Below are positions 44,089 through 59,346 of a stretch of DNA of 64,000 nt, piece after piece. Each line of letters starts with the position of its first letter. Within the stretch, counting starts at the first letter, position 1. The DNA comes from Winslowiella toletana (GTDB lineage Bacteria > Pseudomonadota > Gammaproteobacteria > Enterobacterales > Enterobacteriaceae), in NCBI RefSeq assembly GCF_032164335.1, contig NZ_CP134152.1:4712001-4776000 (forward strand), in the 5' to 3' direction. The position numbers and the translations under genes were made by a program. Below the pieces are notes generated by a model that saw nothing but the letters and a program-made list of their open reading frames with translations, made no database searches and was not told where the DNA came from.

Positions 44089-46524
44089 CTACAGCAGCTG
44101 CGCCAGACGATTGATATCTGACTGAATTGCCCCGGCAGTGACATCACGCCCGGCACCCGGACCGCGGATCACCAGTGGATTATCACGATACCAGCGGCTT
44201 TCAATGGCAAAGACGTTATCGCACGGCAGCAATGAGGCCAGAGGATGCTCCGGTCGTACTGCTTCCACACCAACGCGTGCCTTACCATTGGCATCAAAAC
44301 GGGCCACATAGCGCAACACCAGCCCCAGCTCCTGCGCAGCTTCCAGACGCTGTGACATCTGGTCATTCAGCGCATCACCATTTTCGAAGAAGTGATCGAC
44401 CGAATCATTTTCACAACCGGCTGGCACCAGCGACTCGACCCGCACCTGATCCGGCTCAATATCATAGCCCGCTTCACGCGCCAGGATAACCAGCTTGCGC
44501 ATCACGTCCTGACCCGAAAGGTCAACACGCGGATCCGGCTCCGTTAAGCCCTGCTGCCACGCCTGATCCACCAGCTCGGTAAACGGCACCGTGCCATCAA
44601 ACTGCAGGAACAGCCACGACAGCGTGCCGGAGAAAATTCCACTGATAGCCAGAATACTGTCGCCGCTTTCGCGCAGATCGCGCACCGTATGGTTAACCGG
44701 TAAACCCGCGCCTACCGTGGCGTTATACAGCCAGTGGCGACCGGTTTTGGCAAAAGCATCGCGAATCTGACGCCAGGTATTGCTACAGGCAGCACCGGCC
44801 ACCTTATTGGCACTGATCACGTGAAAACCGTGGCTGGCGAAGTCGAGATACTGATCGGCCAGCGGTGCACTGGCCGTCACATCCAGCACCACTAAGTCGT
44901 CGAACGGGTGCGCGCGCATCCACAGGAACAGCGACTCTTCATCCTGTGCAACCGCTTCATCTTCAAAAAACGCCAGCGCACGGCTGGCATCCAGTCCATC
45001 ATAGCTCAGCAGGCTACGGCGGCTGTCCACCACCCCGGCCAGCACAAACTCAAAACCGGTACGGGCAGAAATTATTTCGTGCTCGCGGGCAAACAGCTCT
45101 AACCAGCGCGAACCAATATTGCCTTTGCCAAACAGCATCAAGCCAATGCGTTTTTCGGCGCGGAACAGCGACTGATGTAAACCCTGAACCAGATGTGCGG
45201 TCGGTCCAACACGCAGCACCGCCACCAGGCTGATGCTGTCTTCTGATTGCCAGATAAACTCTACCGGCTGATCTTTGATCTGTTGCCAGAAACGGTGGCT
45301 GTGCAGCGGGTTGCGGCTGACGCCTGCCCCCACCAGCGCCACCAGCGCCAGCCCGTCACGCAGCTGAAGATGGCCAGGCAAAGCGGCGTCCTGCAGCACA
45401 TCCAGCGCGCTGTTAACCACTTCGGAGGTGTAGCACAACTGCAAAAGGTTACGGTCAGGATGCACACCGGTAGCCAGTGGACGCAGCTGCGCGCGCTTCA
45501 GCAGCAGATCGACCTCTTTGTGCAGTGTTTTAAAATCGTGCTGAGGCGGAACCTGGAATTCAATCAGGCAAACATCATCATGGCTGGTGACAATACGCGC
45601 ACCGGTACCCGAAGCCAGCACACGCTCAATGCGGGTCGAACCCTGCTCTGGCTGATAACTGCAACGCAATTGCAGATCGATGTCGCTACCTGAAACCGGC
45701 TGAAGCGTACGAGTATGCAATACCGGTGCCGCTAAACGCGCCAGTTCACTGGCTTCATCCAGTCGCAGCAGCGGCAGCAAACAGGCATCTTTCACTTTAC
45801 GCGGGTCAGCGCTGTAGACCCCGGCGACATCACTCCAGATGGTGACGCGCGATGCACCCGCCAGCGCACCAATTTGTGTGGCCGAGTAGTCCGAGCCGTT
45901 ACGCCCCAACAGCACGGTTTCCCCTGCATCACTGCGACAAATAAAGCCGGTTACCACCAGGCGCTGATGCGGATGCTGGGCGATCAGCTGTTGCAGCAGT
46001 GGCCAGGATTTGCCTTCATCCACCTGCGGCTGCGCCGCGCGCTCGGCGCGCAGAAAATCACGCGCATCCAGCCAGACGGCTGCCATATCACGTTGATTCA
46101 GCACTGCCGCCATCAGGCGTGCCGACCAGACTTCACCGTGCCCTACCACCTCGGCATAAATCGCATCGGTAATTTTGCCATCCAGCAAGACCGCCAGCTT
46201 TTCCAGATCCTGGATAAACTCAGCAATCATCGGTTCGGCGTATTCAGCAGGCAGCAGGCCACCGATCAGCTCGCTTTGATAGCGACGCAGCGCTTGTTGC
46301 ACCTGATGAGCCGAAAGGCGATCGCTTTGGCTTAACTTCAACCAGCTAATCAGCTGGTTAGTGGTGCTACCGGCGGCCGAAACCACCATCAGATCGCCCG
46401 GCTGACTGTAATCCGCCATAATACCGGCCACGCGCTGGTAACATTTGGCATCAGCCAGACTGCTGCCGCCAAATTTATGCAATTGCCGCGCGTTGTGCGT
46501 CCCTGCTACTGCTGAAATACTCAT
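44089..46524 (-). CDS. metL: Bifunctional aspartokinase II / homoserine dehydrogenase II
   Basis: Catalyses the first and third steps of the aspartate family pathway for methionine. The 811-residue product (E. coli 810) has an N-terminal kinase domain (about 1-455) beginning with LHKFGGSSLAD, a central linker, and a C-terminal dehydrogenase (about 460-811) with the NAD loop GKGNIGSRWLELF and the motif ISANKVAGA. Unlike ThrA, this isozyme is not threonine-inhibited but is repressed by MetJ. It starts two bases after the metB stop and is co-transcribed with it. Confidence 0.97.
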   Translation of the reverse strand: MSISAVAGTHNARQLHKFGGSSLADAKCYQRVAGIMADYSQPGDLMVVSAAGSTTNQLISWLKLSQSDRLSAHQVQQALRRYQSELIGGLLPAEYAEPMIAEFIQDLEKLAVLLDGKITDAIYAEVVGHGEVWSARLMAAVLNQRDMAAVWLDARDFLRAERAAQPQVDEGKSWPLLQQLIAQHPHQRLVVTGFICRSDAGETVLLGRNGSDYSATQIGALAGASRVTIWSDVAGVYSADPRKVKDACLLPLLRLDEASELARLAAPVLHTRTLQPVSGSDIDLQLRCSYQPEQGSTRIERVLASGTGARIVTSHDDVCLIEFQVPPQHDFKTLHKEVDLLLKRAQLRPLATGVHPDRNLLQLCYTSEVVNSALDVLQDAALPGHLQLRDGLALVALVGAGVSRNPLHSHRFWQQIKDQPVEFIWQSEDSISLVAVLRVGPTAHLVQGLHQSLFRAEKRIGLMLFGKGNIGSRWLELFAREHEIISARTGFEFVLAGVVDSRRSLLSYDGLDASRALAFFEDEAVAQDEESLFLWMRAHPFDDLVVLDVTASAPLADQYLDFASHGFHVISANKVAGAACSNTWRQIRDAFAKTGRHWLYNATVGAGLPVNHTVRDLRESGDSILAISGIFSGTLSWLFLQFDGTVPFTELVDQAWQQGLTEPDPRVDLSGQDVMRKLVILAREAGYDIEPDQVRVESLVPAGCENDSVDHFFENGDALNDQMSQRLEAAQELGLVLRYVARFDANGKARVGVEAVRPEHPLASLLPCDNVFAIESRWYRDNPLVIRGPGAGRDVTAGAIQSDINRLAQLL

Positions 46525-46526
46525 GA

Positions 46527-47687
46527 TTACCTCTCGGCCGCTACCCGGAATGCATTATCCAGATCGGCTATTAAATCTTCGTGATCCTCAATTCCGACAG
46601 AAATACGCAGCAACGTTTCTGAAATTCCCGCTTCGGCACGCGCCTGCGCTGACATACCGGCATGGGTCATGGTCGCGGTATGGGAGATCAGACTTTCTAC
46701 GCCGCCCAGCGATTCTGCCAGGGTAAACAGTTCCAGCGCTTTGAGGAAGCGACGCAGCGTCTGCTCATCACCATTCAGCTCAAAACTTAACATGGCACCA
46801 AAGCCACGTTGTTGTCGTACTGCGTATTCATGGCCGGTATTTTCCGGCAGTGAAGGATGATACAGCTTTTTCACTAAAGGTTGTTGCTTCAGGTAATCAA
46901 CAATTGCCAGCGCATTGCGTTGTGCCGCTGCCATGCGTGGTGCAAGGGTGCGCAGACCGCGCAACAGCAGATAGCTGTCAAATGCCGCGCCGGTGACGCC
47001 GATATTGTTCGCCCACCACGCCAATTCAGTGGCGGTATCGGCATCTTTCGAAATCACCGCGCCGGCAACCACATCCGAGTGACCATTCAGGTACTTGGTG
47101 CAGGAGTGGATCACCAGGTCAGCACCCAGTGCCAGCGGATTCTGCAATGCCGGACTAAGGAAAGTGTTATCCACCACGCTGATCGCGCCTGCTTCACGTG
47201 CGGCTTGACAGATTGCGGCGATATCCACCACCCGCAGCAGCGGATTGCTCGGGCTTTCAATCAGTACCAGCTTCGGTTTTTCCGCCAGTGCCGCCGTCAA
47301 TGCCGCCGCATCGTTTTGATCGACAAACTTCACCCGGTAAGCACCGCGCTTGCTCAGACTGTCAAACAGGCGATAGCTGCCGCCGTAACAGTCGTGCGGG
47401 GCCACCAGCAGATCGCCAGGCTTCAGGAACACAGTACACACCAGATGAATTGCGGACATACCGGTGTTGGTCATCACGGCGCCGGCACCGCCTTCCAGCT
47501 CCGCTAATGCGCGCTGAACCACATCACGTGTAGGATTACCACGACGCGAATAGTCATGGGCACGCGGCTGGTTGAAGTCGGTGAAGTTATAGGTGCTGGA
47601 GAGGTGAATCGGTGGGACAACGCAGCCATATTGCTCGTCATCATTCAAACCGCTGCGAACTGCGATGGTTGCCTGTTTACGCGTCAT
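46527..47687 (-). CDS. metB: Cystathionine gamma-synthase
   Basis: PLP enzyme joining O-succinylhomoserine and cysteine to make cystathionine. I choose ATG 47687 (MTRKQATIAVRSGL), giving 386 residues as in E. coli; the 50 extra upstream codons run over the met boxes and are rejected. The PLP lysine is in HSCTKYLNGHSD (about 198), with the Tyr/Arg cofactor residues in YSRRGNPTR. It is divergent from metJ. Confidence 0.97.
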   Translation of the reverse strand: MTRKQATIAVRSGLNDDEQYGCVVPPIHLSSTYNFTDFNQPRAHDYSRRGNPTRDVVQRALAELEGGAGAVMTNTGMSAIHLVCTVFLKPGDLLVAPHDCYGGSYRLFDSLSKRGAYRVKFVDQNDAAALTAALAEKPKLVLIESPSNPLLRVVDIAAICQAAREAGAISVVDNTFLSPALQNPLALGADLVIHSCTKYLNGHSDVVAGAVISKDADTATELAWWANNIGVTGAAFDSYLLLRGLRTLAPRMAAAQRNALAIVDYLKQQPLVKKLYHPSLPENTGHEYAVRQQRGFGAMLSFELNGDEQTLRRFLKALELFTLAESLGGVESLISHTATMTHAGMSAQARAEAGISETLLRISVGIEDHEDLIADLDNAFRVAAER

Positions 47688-47747
47688 GGTGCTCACTGTT
47701 CCTGACTGGAGAGTAATAGAAGGTGTACAGAATAGCATTACGACAAT

Positions 47748-47795
47748 AGACGTCAATACATCTGGACATCTAAATGTCTTTGCGTATAGATTGAG
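47748..47795. promoter_or_regulatory. MetJ operator array between metB and metJ
   Basis: Up to six consecutive 8-base met boxes, the best four being AGACGTCA (47748), ATACATCT (47756), GGACATCT (47764) and AAATGTCT (47772). The array should repress both metBL and metJ. Known E. coli metBJ arrangement. Confidence 0.88.
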
Positions 47796-48028
47796 CAAAG
47801 CGTCAATACCCGCTAAGATTACGCGACATACGCCCAACAGTTTCCCAATGGTTGCCGTTATTCGGCAATGGGTAACATGCAGGGTCTGGCCAGGCTGAAA
47901 TCCACGCGCATCACTGTTTGATGTTAAGCAGAAAACGCTGACATTTATTAGTGAGAAGCGGCAAGATCGGGCATAATTGGCTGATTTCCGACAATTTCAC
48001 TTTTAAATGATAATTATTAAGGTAACCC

Positions 48029-48346
48029 ATGGCTGAATGGAACGGCGAATATATCAGCCCTTACGCTGAGCACGGTAAGAAGAGCGAGCAGGTTAAGAAA
48101 ATAACAGTTTCTATCCCCCTGAAAGTTCTCAAAATTTTAACTGATGAGCGTACACGCCGTCAGGTAAACAACTTGCGTCATGCAACGAATAGCGAGCTGC
48201 TGTGTGAAGCCTTTTTGCACGCCTTTACCGGACAGCCGCTGCCGGATGACGTGGATTTACGCAAAGAGCGTAGCGACGAAATCCCTGAAGCAGCAAAAGC
48301 GATTATGCGTGAAATGGGTGTCGATCCGGATACCTGGGAATATTAA
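48029..48346 (+). CDS. metJ: Methionine repressor MetJ
   Basis: Ribbon-helix-helix repressor that uses S-adenosylmethionine as corepressor. At 105 residues it is the same length as E. coli MetJ (including Met). The DNA-contacting strand KKITVSIPL is near 23-31, the helices [12 protein letters not shown] and [17 protein letters not shown] follow, and the invariant C-terminus is WEY. It is divergent from metB. Confidence 0.98.
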   Translation: MAEWNGEYISPYAEHGKKSEQVKKITVSIPLKVLKILTDERTRRQVNNLRHATNSELLCEAFLHAFTGQPLPDDVDLRKERSDEIPEAAKAIMREMGVDPDTWEY

Positions 48347-48383
48347 TTCCGCTTTAAGCTAACTTTGCTGAATACCAGCCATA

Positions 48384-48412
48384 AAAAAACCCGGCCGAAG
48401 CCGGGTTTTTCT
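48384..48412. terminator. Bidirectional terminator between metJ and rpmE
   Basis: The arms AAACCCGGC (48387-48395) and GCCGGGTTT (48400-48408) with a CGAA loop, a T-run after and an A-run before. A strong intrinsic terminator in both directions. Confidence 0.92.
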
Positions 48413-48438
48413 TATTAACAAAACCGTAAGCGGTTTTA

Positions 48439-51067
<2,629 letters not shown>

Positions 51068-51278
51068 TCGCAGAGCCAGAACCGTAAAGGTTCTGCGAGA
51101 AGGATCGAAAAAAGTCGATTAAGTCACAATTTTTATGCAAATTAAGTAACAGCATCTCAACACAATCTGTTAAGAATGTGATGGTCATCCGCAAATAGTC
51201 GCAGACACGCTACGACTATGATAGTTCGCATAAAATCCAGTTGGTCAGGTCAGCTTTGCTGGCGTGAGGAGAAGAGTG

Positions 51279-52313
51279 TTGGAGCACAATCCAGAGACAA
51301 CGGCAGCTACAATGAAAGATGTGGCTGAAAGAGCAGGGGTTTCAACGGCCACCGTGTCACGCGCACTGATGAATCCGGAAAAGGTTTCAGCGGCAACGCG
51401 GCAAAAAGTTGAACAAGCGGTAATCGATGTCGGCTACTCCCCACATGCGCTGGCGCGCAATGCTAAACGCAGTGAATCACGTACCATCCTGGTGATTGTG
51501 CCGGATATTTGCGACCCATTTTTCAGCGAGATTATTCGCGGCGTGGAGGTGACTGCCGCCGCCGAAGGCTATCTGGTGTTGATTGGTGACTGCGCCCATC
51601 AGAATCAGCAGGAAAAATCATTTTTAAACCTGATGCTGACGCGACAAATCGACGGCATGGTGTTACTTGGCTCGCAGTTGCCGTTTGAAACCGGGGTGGA
51701 AGAGCAGCGTAATCTGCCGCCGATGGTGATGGCCAATGAGTTTGCGCCAGAACTTGAGTTACCCACGGTGCATATTGATAACCTGACCGCCGCTTTTGAA
51801 GCGGTCAGTCATCTGCATCAGCTCGGCCATCGTCGCATCGCCTGTATTGCCGGGCCGGAAGAGATGCCACTCTGTCATTATCGTCTGCAGGGCTATATTC
51901 AGGCGCTGCGCCGTAACGGCCTGGCCGTCGATGCCGACTATATTGTGCGTGGTGATTTCACGTTTGAAGCGGGCTCAGCAGCATTTAAACAGCTGATGGC
52001 GCTACCACAACCGCCAGATGCGCTATTCTGTCATAGCGACATTATGGCGCTCGGTGCCATGTCGCAGGCGAAAAGCATGGGCTTGCGCGTACCGCAGGAT
52101 ATCTCGCTGGTTGGCTTCGATGATATTGAGCTGTCCCGCTACAGTGACCCATCACTGACCACCGTCGCTCAGCCGCGTTTTAATATTGGACGCGAAGCGA
52201 TGCTATTGTTACTGGAACAGTTACAGGGAAAACTGGTCAGTAACGGGTCGCGGCTGCTCGATTTTGAATTAAAAGTTCGCGGCAGCAGCGCGCGCGCCGG
52301 GCGTAATAAATAA
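51279..52313 (+). CDS. cytR: LacI-family transcriptional repressor CytR
   Basis: CytR represses nucleoside uptake and catabolism genes together with CRP and is relieved by cytidine. The helix-turn-helix is MKDVAERAGVSTATVSRAL, followed by a ribose-binding-like domain. The strict match to E. coli begins at TAATMKDV. A TTG at 51279 gives the same seven-residue lead as E. coli and has AGGAG seven bases upstream. GTG codons at 51276 and 51264 are alternatives that add one or five residues. Length is 344 residues (E. coli 341). The start is uncertain; the identity is not. Confidence 0.92.
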   Translation: MEHNPETTAATMKDVAERAGVSTATVSRALMNPEKVSAATRQKVEQAVIDVGYSPHALARNAKRSESRTILVIVPDICDPFFSEIIRGVEVTAAAEGYLVLIGDCAHQNQQEKSFLNLMLTRQIDGMVLLGSQLPFETGVEEQRNLPPMVMANEFAPELELPTVHIDNLTAAFEAVSHLHQLGHRRIACIAGPEEMPLCHYRLQGYIQALRRNGLAVDADYIVRGDFTFEAGSAAFKQLMALPQPPDALFCHSDIMALGAMSQAKSMGLRVPQDISLVGFDDIELSRYSDPSLTTVAQPRFNIGREAMLLLLEQLQGKLVSNGSRLLDFELKVRGSSARAGRNK

Positions 52314-52493
52314 CCGGCTGTTTTATCCCAATGTGAGATTCAGCAGATTCTTAGGTGACTCACTGCTGGTCAAACTTCCAGCCCTTGAGTAACATGACGT
52401 GCTAATAGCCGGGCTGATAATGTGCTGACTTAAGCACCGCTCACCATCGCTTGCCCGGCGTGCATTTTCTTATTTGATATTAGCGGAACGATA

Positions 52494-53399
52494 GTGGCAC
52501 AAAAAGATTATGTAGGCCGCGGGCGTTCGACAGGGACGCGTCGCAAAAAGAGTAACAGTCGCAGCAAAAAACGCAGCAGTGGATCAGGTGTATCCAAACT
52601 GATGGTGGTTCTGGCTGCAGCGGTATTGATCACATTTGTTGGTGGCTTATGGTTTATTGCCCATCACAAAAAAGAGGAAGTGCCGGTCATTCCCGACCAT
52701 AAAGCCACAGGTAATGGCCTGCCGCCAAAACCTGAAGAGCGCTGGCGCTATATAAAAGAGCTGGAAAATCGTCAGATTGGTGTGCCGATACCGAAAGAGC
52801 CATCTGCCGGCGGCGAAGTACGCTCCCAGACGCAACTGACCAATGAACAGCGCCAGTTGCTGGAGCAGATGCAGGCCGATATGCGCCAGGCGCCGACTCA
52901 GCTGAATGAAGTACCGTGGAATGAGCAGACACCTGCTCAGCGCCAACAAACGCTTCAGCAGCAGCAACAGCAACAGGCTAAGCAACAGCAGCAGCGCCTG
53001 TCGCAGCAAAACCAGTTGCAGCAGCAGTCACGCATGCAGCAGCAGCAACAACAGCAAACTCAACCGGTAGCGCCAGTCACGCGCGAACCCGTTCGTCAGG
53101 CACCGGTACAAGCGGCTAAACCGCAGGAAACGGCGAAGGCGAAAGAAGAGAAGAAAGAAGAGAAACCGAAAACACAAAGCTGGATGGTGCAGTGCGGTTC
53201 CTTCAAAGGCACCGACCAGGCTGAGTCTGCTCGTGCCGCACTGGCATTCGAAGGATTTGAGAGCCGGATTACCACCGGTGGCGGCTGGAATCGCGTGGTG
53301 GTTGGCCCGTACAACAATCGTGCAAGCGCCGACAGTACGCTGAAGCGCCTGCGTGGTTCAGGCCACTCAAACTGCATTCCACTCGCGGTTGGGGGTTGA
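52494..53399 (+). CDS. ftsN: Cell division protein FtsN
   Basis: Late divisome protein that triggers septal peptidoglycan synthesis by activating FtsWI, and binds denuded glycan. It starts at GTG 52494 (MAQKDYVGRG) and has 301 residues; E. coli has 319. The layout is a basic cytoplasmic tail (1-34), one transmembrane helix (about 35-56), the essential periplasmic region with ERWRYIKELE, a long glutamine-rich linker (about 150-200) coded by CAG/CAA tracts, and a C-terminal SPOR domain beginning at WMVQCGSF (about 227). The length difference lies in the linker. The sigma-32 promoter of hslVU overlaps its stop codon. Confidence 0.94.
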   Translation: MAQKDYVGRGRSTGTRRKKSNSRSKKRSSGSGVSKLMVVLAAAVLITFVGGLWFIAHHKKEEVPVIPDHKATGNGLPPKPEERWRYIKELENRQIGVPIPKEPSAGGEVRSQTQLTNEQRQLLEQMQADMRQAPTQLNEVPWNEQTPAQRQQTLQQQQQQQAKQQQQRLSQQNQLQQQSRMQQQQQQQTQPVAPVTREPVRQAPVQAAKPQETAKAKEEKKEEKPKTQSWMVQCGSFKGTDQAESARAALAFEGFESRITTGGGWNRVVVGPYNNRASADSTLKRLRGSGHSNCIPLAVGG

Positions 53400-53422
53400 A
53401 ACCCGTCAAACTCGCCCCATAT
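53396..53422 (+). promoter_or_regulatory. Sigma-32 heat-shock promoter of hslVU
   Basis: -35 TTGAAA (53396-53401) and -10 CCCCATAT (53415-53422), 13-14 bases apart, fit the heat-shock consensus CTTGAAA / CCCCATnT. The -35 element includes the ftsN stop codon. Confidence 0.88.
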
Positions 53423-53488
53423 CTTGTTGCATAATGCCCTGCACCACGCGTGCAGGGACATCTTCCGACTGTAACAAGGGGTCTGCCC

Positions 53489-54019
53489 GTGACAACAATA
53501 GTAAGTGTACGACGCAACGGCCAGGTAGTGATTGGCGGTGATGGCCAGGCTACTCTCGGCAATACCGTGATGAAAGGCAACGTCAAAAAAGTGCGTCGTC
53601 TCTACAACGACAAGGTCATCGCCGGATTTGCTGGCGGCACCGCAGATGCCTTCACCCTGTTTGAACTCTTTGAACGTAAGCTGGAAATGCATCAGGGGCA
53701 TCTGGTGAAAGCGGCTGTGGAACTGGCGAAAGACTGGCGTACCGACCGTATGCTGCGCAAGCTGGAAGCCCTGCTGGCGGTCGCCGATGAAAACGCCTCG
53801 CTGATTATCACCGGTAACGGTGACGTGATTCAGCCAGAGAACGATCTTATTGCCATCGGTTCAGGTGGTCCTTACGCTCAGGCTGCCGCTCGCGCGCTGC
53901 TGGAAAATACCGATATCGGCGCACGCGATATCGTGGAAAAAGCGTTGGGCATTGCAGGTGATATCTGTATCTACACCAACCATAATCTCACCATTGAAGA
54001 ACTACCGTCCAAAGCGTAA
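53489..54019 (+). CDS. hslV: HslUV protease, peptidase subunit HslV
   Basis: Proteasome-like dodecameric peptidase. GTG 53489 gives 176 residues, as in E. coli. After Met removal the catalytic N-terminal threonine is exposed ([10 protein letters not shown]). The frame is open 13 codons further up, but that would bury the nucleophile, so it is rejected. AAGGGG precedes the start. Contains [14 protein letters not shown], conserved in the family. Eleven bases separate it from hslU. Confidence 0.97.
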   Translation: MTTIVSVRRNGQVVIGGDGQATLGNTVMKGNVKKVRRLYNDKVIAGFAGGTADAFTLFELFERKLEMHQGHLVKAAVELAKDWRTDRMLRKLEALLAVADENASLIITGNGDVIQPENDLIAIGSGGPYAQAAARALLENTDIGARDIVEKALGIAGDICIYTNHNLTIEELPSKA

Positions 54020-54030
54020 GGATCCTAACT

Positions 54031-55362
54031 ATGTCTGAAATGACTCCGCGCGAAATCGTCAGCGAACTCAACAGATTTATCATCGGCCAGGACGGCGCCA
54101 AGCGTGCCGTGGCAATCGCCCTGCGCAACCGCTGGCGCCGCATGCAACTGGACGAAGAGTTACGTCATGAAGTCACGCCAAAAAATATTCTGATGATCGG
54201 CCCGACCGGCGTCGGTAAAACCGAAATCGCTCGTCGTCTGGCTAAACTGGCTAACGCGCCGTTTATCAAAGTTGAAGCGACTAAATTCACCGAAGTCGGC
54301 TATGTCGGTAAAGAAGTGGATTCCATTATCCGCGACCTGACCGATTCTGCGCTGAAAATGGTACGCATGCAGGCTATCGACAAGAATCGTTACCGCGCCG
54401 AAGAGATGGCGGAAGAGCGTATTCTTGACGTGCTGATTCCACCAGCGAAAAACAACTGGGGACAATCAGAAGCCGCTGCTGAGCCCTCTTCCGCACGTCA
54501 GTCATTCCGTAAGAAATTGCGTGAAGGCCAGCTGGACGACAAAGAGATTGAAATCGATCTGGCTGCATCGCCGATGGGCGTCGAGATCATGGCTCCTCCG
54601 GGTATGGAAGAGATGACCAATCAGCTACAGTCGATGTTCCAGAACCTCGGTGGGCAGAAGCAGAAACCACGTAAGCTGAAAATCAAAGAAGCGATGAAGC
54701 TGCTGGTTGAAGAAGAAGCGGCGAAGCTGGTCAATCCGGAAGAGCTGAAAGAAGCGGCAATCGAAGCGGTGGAACAGCACGGTATCGTGTTTATCGACGA
54801 GATCGATAAAATCTGTAAGCGTGGCGAATCTTCCGGTCCCGATGTCTCCCGCGAAGGGGTACAGCGTGATCTGCTGCCGCTGGTTGAAGGCTGCACCGTT
54901 TCCACCAAGCACGGCATGGTTAAAACCGATCACATTCTGTTTATCGCCTCCGGCGCATTCCAGGTTGCCAGCCCTTCCGATCTGATTCCGGAACTGCAGG
55001 GTCGTCTGCCAATCCGCGTTGAATTACAGGCGTTAACGGTAAATGACTTCGAACGCATCCTGACTGAGCCTAACGCCTCGGTTACCGTGCAGTACAAAGC
55101 GCTGATGGGTACCGAAGGGGTGAATGTTGATTTCACCGACGATGGCATCCGTCGTATCGCCGAAGCGGCATGGCAGGTTAACGAGTCCACCGAAAATATC
55201 GGTGCGCGTCGTCTGCATACCGTACTGGAGCGTCTGATGGAAGATATCTCCTATGACGCCAGCGATCGCCCGGGTGACTCCGTCACCATTGATGCCGCCT
55301 ATGTTGGTAAGCATCTGGATGAACTGGTTGCAGACGAAGATCTCAGCCGCTTTATCCTGTAA
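54031..55362 (+). CDS. hslU: HslUV protease, ATPase subunit HslU
   Basis: AAA+ unfoldase (ClpY) that feeds HslV. The 443-residue length equals E. coli. Walker A GPTGVGKT is at 57-64, and Walker [10 protein letters not shown] is near 253-261. The intermediate I-domain lies between (about 110-240), and the C-terminus ends in RFIL, the tail that inserts into HslV. It is followed by a hairpin, then rraA with no menA in between. Confidence 0.98.
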   Translation: MSEMTPREIVSELNRFIIGQDGAKRAVAIALRNRWRRMQLDEELRHEVTPKNILMIGPTGVGKTEIARRLAKLANAPFIKVEATKFTEVGYVGKEVDSIIRDLTDSALKMVRMQAIDKNRYRAEEMAEERILDVLIPPAKNNWGQSEAAAEPSSARQSFRKKLREGQLDDKEIEIDLAASPMGVEIMAPPGMEEMTNQLQSMFQNLGGQKQKPRKLKIKEAMKLLVEEEAAKLVNPEELKEAAIEAVEQHGIVFIDEIDKICKRGESSGPDVSREGVQRDLLPLVEGCTVSTKHGMVKTDHILFIASGAFQVASPSDLIPELQGRLPIRVELQALTVNDFERILTEPNASVTVQYKALMGTEGVNVDFTDDGIRRIAEAAWQVNESTENIGARRLHTVLERLMEDISYDASDRPGDSVTIDAAYVGKHLDELVADEDLSRFIL

Positions 55363-55370
55363 TTATTGCC

Positions 55371-55392
55371 GGGACGGCAAACATGCCGTCCC
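55371..55392 (+). terminator. Hairpin downstream of hslU
   Basis: The arms GGGACGGCA (55371-55379) and TGCCGTCCC (55384-55392) form a 9-bp stem with an AACA loop. The following bases are not T-rich for another ~15 bases, so termination may be weak. Confidence 0.6.
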
Positions 55393-55480
55393 TACTCACC
55401 CGCCTGCTTTTTTCACGCCTTTCATCAATTTCTGTTTCACTGGTGATGCGAAATTTATCTCCGGCAACCTCAGTGCATAA

Positions 55481-56047
<567 letters not shown>

Positions 56048-56062
56048 CGTGCTGCAGAAAAC

Positions 56063-56091
56063 AAAACGGGTGCCCTGAGGCACCCGTTTTT
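56063..56091. terminator. Bidirectional terminator between rraA and zapB
   Basis: The arms AACGGGTGCC (56065-56074) and GGCACCCGTT (56079-56088) with a CTGA loop, an A-run before and T-run after. Strong in both directions. Confidence 0.92.
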
Positions 56092-56111
56092 GTTCTGTCA
56101 GTACTGAGATA

Positions 56112-56351
56112 TCAGACTTCTTCCATCTTTCCCAGCAGAGCACGCAGACGTTCCTGCCAGACATGCTGCTCTTCTTTCAGCTGCTGGTTTTCGCGTACCA
56201 GCGACTCGCTATTACCTGAAGCCTGGCTGACTTCATGCTTCAGGTTATTGTTTTGATCTTTCAGCTCTTCGATTTCCATCTGCAGCAGAGTGATGGTATC
56301 AATCGCCTGCTGTACTTTCGCTTCCAGTTTCTCGAACACTTCAAATGACAT
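56112..56351 (-). CDS. zapB: Cell division coiled-coil protein ZapB
   Basis: Links ZapA-bound FtsZ to MatP and the terminus. The 79-residue product is one continuous coiled coil with heptad leucines ([20 protein letters not shown]). E. coli has 81 residues. It lies between rraA and glpF in the E. coli order and is divergent from glpF. Confidence 0.95.
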   Translation of the reverse strand: MSFEVFEKLEAKVQQAIDTITLLQMEIEELKDQNNNLKHEVSQASGNSESLVRENQQLKEEQHVWQERLRALLGKMEEV

Positions 56352-56644
56352 CTTTATGACCTCTCCTAATCGCAGGGCGTTGATGATGCTAGCCGCAGGC
56401 TATGAGATTCATCGAAAAACTCCGCGGATAACAACGATTCCCCGATTGTATGTAGCCCGGCACTGCAAGTCCAGCAGCGAACCCATACCAGGTGCAGTCT
56501 GTAACAATTTTCAGCCTAAGACTAAAATTCGGCGCGAACAGTGACGCCTATAGTAGCGACGAAAAGAACATCCGGCGATGCGAACATTTTTAGCGGCTTT
56601 AATGATGTTTTTGGAAAGTGAAAAGACGCGGAATCGCTCATTTT
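56352..56644. other. zapB-glpF intergenic region, zapB-proximal part
   Basis: This stretch holds the zapB promoter region. The open frame at 56290-56544 runs mostly over zapB and its upstream region and has no recognisable product. I see no RNA gene, repeat or further coding signal here; the glpF operators begin just beyond it. Confidence 0.4.
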
Positions 56645-56704
56645 TATGACATGGTACACAATTTTCGATTTCGCTATTTCTCGAAAATGCTCGTTAACGA
56701 TAAA
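56645..56704 (+). promoter_or_regulatory. CRP site and GlpR operators upstream of glpF
   Basis: TATGA-N6-ACACA at 56645-56660 fits a CRP half-site pair (four of five in each half). Two GlpR-like operators follow: AATTTTCGATTTCGCTATT (56660-56678) and AATGCTCGTTAACGATAAA (56686-56704). The second is close to the ATGTTCGATAACGAACAT consensus. This agrees with glycerol-3-phosphate induction and catabolite control of glpFK in E. coli. Confidence 0.75.
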
Positions 56705-56792
56705 TTCACATAAGCCCTACATTAGATCGGGGTCACTCACGGACAGAGAACAAAGACCGACAACACTTAACCTCGCCTTCAGGAATTTCATT

Positions 56793-59193
<2,401 letters not shown>

Positions 59194-59234
59194 TGCTTTA
59201 CCCCATACGGGATAAGCAGCTTGTAAGCCATCAA

Positions 59235-59260
59235 CAGGGGAGCCAACAACGGCTCCCCTG
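59235..59260 (+). terminator. Hairpin between glpK and glpX
   Basis: The arms CAGGGGAGCC (59235-59244) and GGCTCCCCTG (59251-59260) form a 10-bp stem. The T-content after it is low. Partial read-through into glpX, as in the E. coli glpFKX operon, is likely. Confidence 0.7.
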
Positions 59261-59346
59261 CTGTTAACGATGCGCATTCGCTGAAGTTTTGCCTGCCACC
59301 AACTGTGATAAACTCCTTGCCTCTTTAACTCCCTCCGAGGCATGTC

